From: Ursus arctos
Taxonomy: Eukaryota; Chordata; Mammalia; Carnivora; Ursidae
NCBI RefSeq assembly: GCF_023065955.2
Contig: NW_026622986.1
Coordinates: 20,919,848 to 20,983,847, forward strand
Direction: 5' to 3'
Length of the DNA stretch: 64,000 bases
This document shows, in pieces, positions 61,620 to 64,000 of this stretch; the stretch's first letter is position 1; each line of letters begins with the position of its first letter. The position numbers and the translations under genes are program-made. The notes under the pieces are model-generated. The model made no database searches and was not told where the DNA came from. It saw nothing but the letters and a program-made list of their open reading frames with translations.

Positions 61620-62940
61620 GCAGTCCACTGATGAAAAAAGAAAATTCCTATCAAACAACCAGTTGAAGAAAGACTTCACTTAAACAGTGGCAAAAAGGGC
61701 AAAATACCTCATAAGAAACTTTACCAAAAAAACTGAAGACTTCTAGGAGGAAAATTTCACAACACTAAAAGATACAAAGATATGTTATGCTCTTGGATAG
61801 GAAGATTTAATATCATAAAGACAATTTATTAATTTAAAACTAAGCCAATTTAAAAAGAAACTGTTTTGTTTTTAGGCTAGTCAAGCCAATTCCAAAGTTT
61901 ATCCGGGGACAGAAGGAAAGGGAAGGAGTATTTAGAAAAACTTTGAAACCATGCATAAGCAGGCCATGTATACACACGTGCAAATAGGACAAAATATAAA
62001 GTTCAAAAAATACATGGGGTAATACGCATGGGAGTGTAATATATAAAGGCAGTATTTCAAATCAGAAAGGGAAAAAATGGATTATTCAGTAAACGGCACT
62101 GGAATTTTGGGTAGCCAAACAGAAGAATAAAGTTAGAATATCCTACGTAAGAGGATATTCCAAACAGAGCAAAGATTTAAATGTAAAAAATGTAACCACA
62201 GGTACAAAGACTTTGGAAGACAGTTTGGCAATTTCTCACAAAGCTAACCATAGTCTTCCAAATATCCAGCAACCATGCTCCTAGTTTTTACCTAATTAAA
62301 CTGAAAGCCTATGTCCACACACACAAAGCTATAGGTGAATTTATTTCATAGCAGCTTTATTCACAGTTACCAAAAACCGGAAGGCATCTAGATGTCCTTC
62401 AATAGGTGAATGGATAAACAAACTGTAGTACATCCATATAATGGAATATTATTCAGAAATACATGCATTTTGCTTAGTAAAACAAGCCAGTCTTAAAAGG
62501 CTACATACATGATCTTAATTATACAACATATTGATAAAGGAAACATTGAAGAGGCAATAAAAAAAAAACAAACAGTGGTTGTCAGAGGTTAAGAGAGAGG
62601 GAGGAGAAGAATGAATAGGTGGAGCAAAGAACATTTTTAAGATGGTGTAGCTATTCTGTGTGATACTGTAATGATAGATACGTATCACTCAGCATTTGTC
62701 AAAATCGATAAAACTGTACAGCACAAAACAAGCTGGAAACAACAGATTTCAGTTAATAATGTTTCAATATTGGTTCATTACTTATAACACATGTACCAGA
62801 CAATGCAAGATGTTAATAATAGGGTTAGCTGTATGTGAGGGGTAGGGTGGGTACATAGAAATCTTTGTACTGTCCACTCGATTTTTCTGTAAATCTAAGA
62901 CTGTATTTTAAAAACCAAAGACTATTAATTATGAAACAAA
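61620..62940 (+). mobile_element. Old L1M 3'-half remnant
   Basis: Plus-strand ORF2 debris from about 61720 ('aaagatatgttatgctcttg', 'gccaattccaaagtttatcc'), then C-terminal and 3' UTR text ('ccttcaataggtgaatggat', 'taatggaatattattcagaa') ending near 62940. Heavily mutated. Confidence 0.75.
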
Positions 62941-63059
62941 AAAAATGAAACCACAAAGAAAAAAATGAGTTAATTCCACTAAAACCTTGGAGAGGGCAAG
63001 TCCTGTACAATTCAAAATTCTACAAACCCTAAGAAAAGACTGATAAATTTACCTGTATA

Positions 63060-63409
63060 AAAATTAAAAACTTCTAAATGGAAAAACAACAAAGTAAAAA
63101 GAATAATGTAACATATACATATATATACACACACACATACAACTCAAATCATAGACAAGATATGTCCCTAATACATCAAAGACTACAAGAAATGAAAGGA
63201 TATGTACAGTTCACAGAAAAGGAAACATAAAAATCTCTTAAACACAGAAAATGATGTTTAATCTTGCAAAGGATAAGAGCCTTTGATTTAATGTAAGACT
63301 ATTTCACGATGAGTCCAGGGTGATGTACGGAAGTGCTGAATTACTATACTGTACACCTGAAATTAATATAACACTGTATGTTAACTAACGAATTAAAATA
63401 AAAACTTAA
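63060..63409 (+). mobile_element. L1 3' end remnants
   Basis: 63060-63290 resembles old L1 ORF2/3' sequence, weakly. 63300-63409 is a clear carnivore L1 3' UTR end ('actgtacacctgaaattaat', 'actgtatgttaactaacgaa'). Confidence 0.7.
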
Positions 63410-63623
63410 GGGGCGCCTGGGTGGCACAGCGGTTAAGCGTCTGCCTTCGGCTCAGGGCGTGATCCCGGCGTTCTGGGATCGAGCCCCACGTCAGGCTCCT
63501 CCGCTATGAGCCTGCTTCTTCCTCTCCCACACCCCCTGCTTGTGTTCCCTCTCTCCTGGCTGTCTCTACCTCTGTCAAATAAATAAATAAAATCTTTAAA
63601 AAAATAAAATAAAAATAAAATAA
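63410..63623 (+). mobile_element. Young CanSINE subtype inserted at an L1 A-tail
   Basis: Same subtype as 47256-47452 (cacagcggttaagcgtctgc, cgtgatcccggcgttctggg, ctatgagcctgcttcttcct). A perfect 15-bp duplication AAAATAAAAACTTAA at 63395-63409 and 63624-63638 flanks it. Confidence 0.97.
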
Positions 63624-63661
63624 AAAATAAAAACTTAAAAAAAACAATAACAACAAAGACT

Positions 63662-63889
63662 GGGGCACCTGGGTGGCACAGTCAGTTAAGCAGCCAACTC
63701 TTGGTTTTGGCTCAGGTTGTGATCTCGGGCCTGTGGGATGGAGCCCCGAGTCCAGCTCTGCACTCAGCACAGAGTCTGCTTAAGATGCTCTCTTCCTCTG
63801 CCCTTCCCCGCCTTCCCCCCACATGTGCTCTTTCTCTCTCTCTCTCAAATAAACAAATAAATCTTTAAAAAACAAACAAAAAAACAAAA
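63662..63889 (+). mobile_element. CanSINE, older subtype
   Basis: Head ggggcacctgggtggcacag, 'ggctcaggttgtgatctcgg', CT-rich part and AAATAAACAAATAAATC tail. A 9-bp duplication ACAAAGACT at 63653-63661 and 63890-63898 flanks it. Confidence 0.94.
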
Positions 63890-64000
63890 ACAAAGACTAT
63901 CCCACCTCAAACCCCTTCCCCCTTTATGGACAGGGGTCAAAAGAGAGCCCCAGTCACTCCTTCCTAGGCCTCCAGGGTTCCACTATCTGCAAAGGTCAGG

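Noticed and set aside
45300..64000. Search for STAM exons 1 and 2
   Set aside because: No text matching the first 42 residues, and no non-L1 CpG island, was found. The only CpG-rich block here is the L1-C 5' UTR.

Overview
This is a gene-poor, retrotransposon-rich piece of a carnivoran (dog-like, caniform) mammalian genome. I count 17 tRNA-Lys-type CanSINE insertions on both strands, carnivore L1 elements of several ages, ancient MIR/L2/MER/MaLR debris and CA/TA microsatellites. The youngest CanSINEs, at 47256-47452 and 63410-63623, carry a head and body variant that I associate with bears and their relatives. That lineage call is inference, not proof.

The only functional protein gene I can support is STAM (signal transducing adaptor molecule 1, an ESCRT-0 subunit), on the minus strand. 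Eleven coding exons lie between 45299 and 17489. All have GT-AG borders and compatible phases, and together they give 1260 coding bases (420 codons). They correspond to about residues 43-462 of the 540-residue human protein: most of the VHS domain, the UIM, the whole SH3 domain, the coiled-coil/ITAM region and part of the Pro/Gln-rich tail. This fits exons 3-13 of a 14-exon model. Exons 1-2 (N-terminal 42 residues) were not found in 45300-64000. The last exon (about 78 residues plus 3' UTR) was not found in 1-17488. Both probably lie outside the window.

Layout by region. 1-5.4 kb: old repeats (CanSINE, MIR, L2, 3' end of an old L1). 5.4-11.6 kb: near full-length carnivore L1 'A' on the minus strand, with a 13-bp target-site duplication and a CanSINE inside its 5' UTR. 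12.5-17.2 kb: old L1 'E' whose reverse-transcriptase region has been deleted. 17.5-30.7 kb: STAM exons 13 to 6, with scattered SINEs and a U6 snRNA-L1 chimeric retrocopy at 26.3-26.5 kb. 33.0-40.6 kb: a nested stack within one STAM intron, made of old L1 'D' split by younger L1 'B' and by a GAPDH processed pseudogene. 43.3-45.3 kb: STAM exons 5, 4 and 3. 45.5-48.6 kb: HAL1/L1M-like remains with two CanSINEs and scrambled pieces. 52.1-52.6 kb: an MLT1-like LTR. 54.4-59.4 kb: carnivore L1 'C' on the plus strand, missing its 3' end. 61.6-63.9 kb: old L1 pieces and two CanSINEs.

The window has one host gene, so there is no pathway of cooperating genes. L1-A and L1-C are oppositely oriented relatives that bracket all the STAM exons present, and they share two identical ORF2-disabling lesions. 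I found no CRISPR array, operon or novel protein system. The most informative signals are retrotransposition products.
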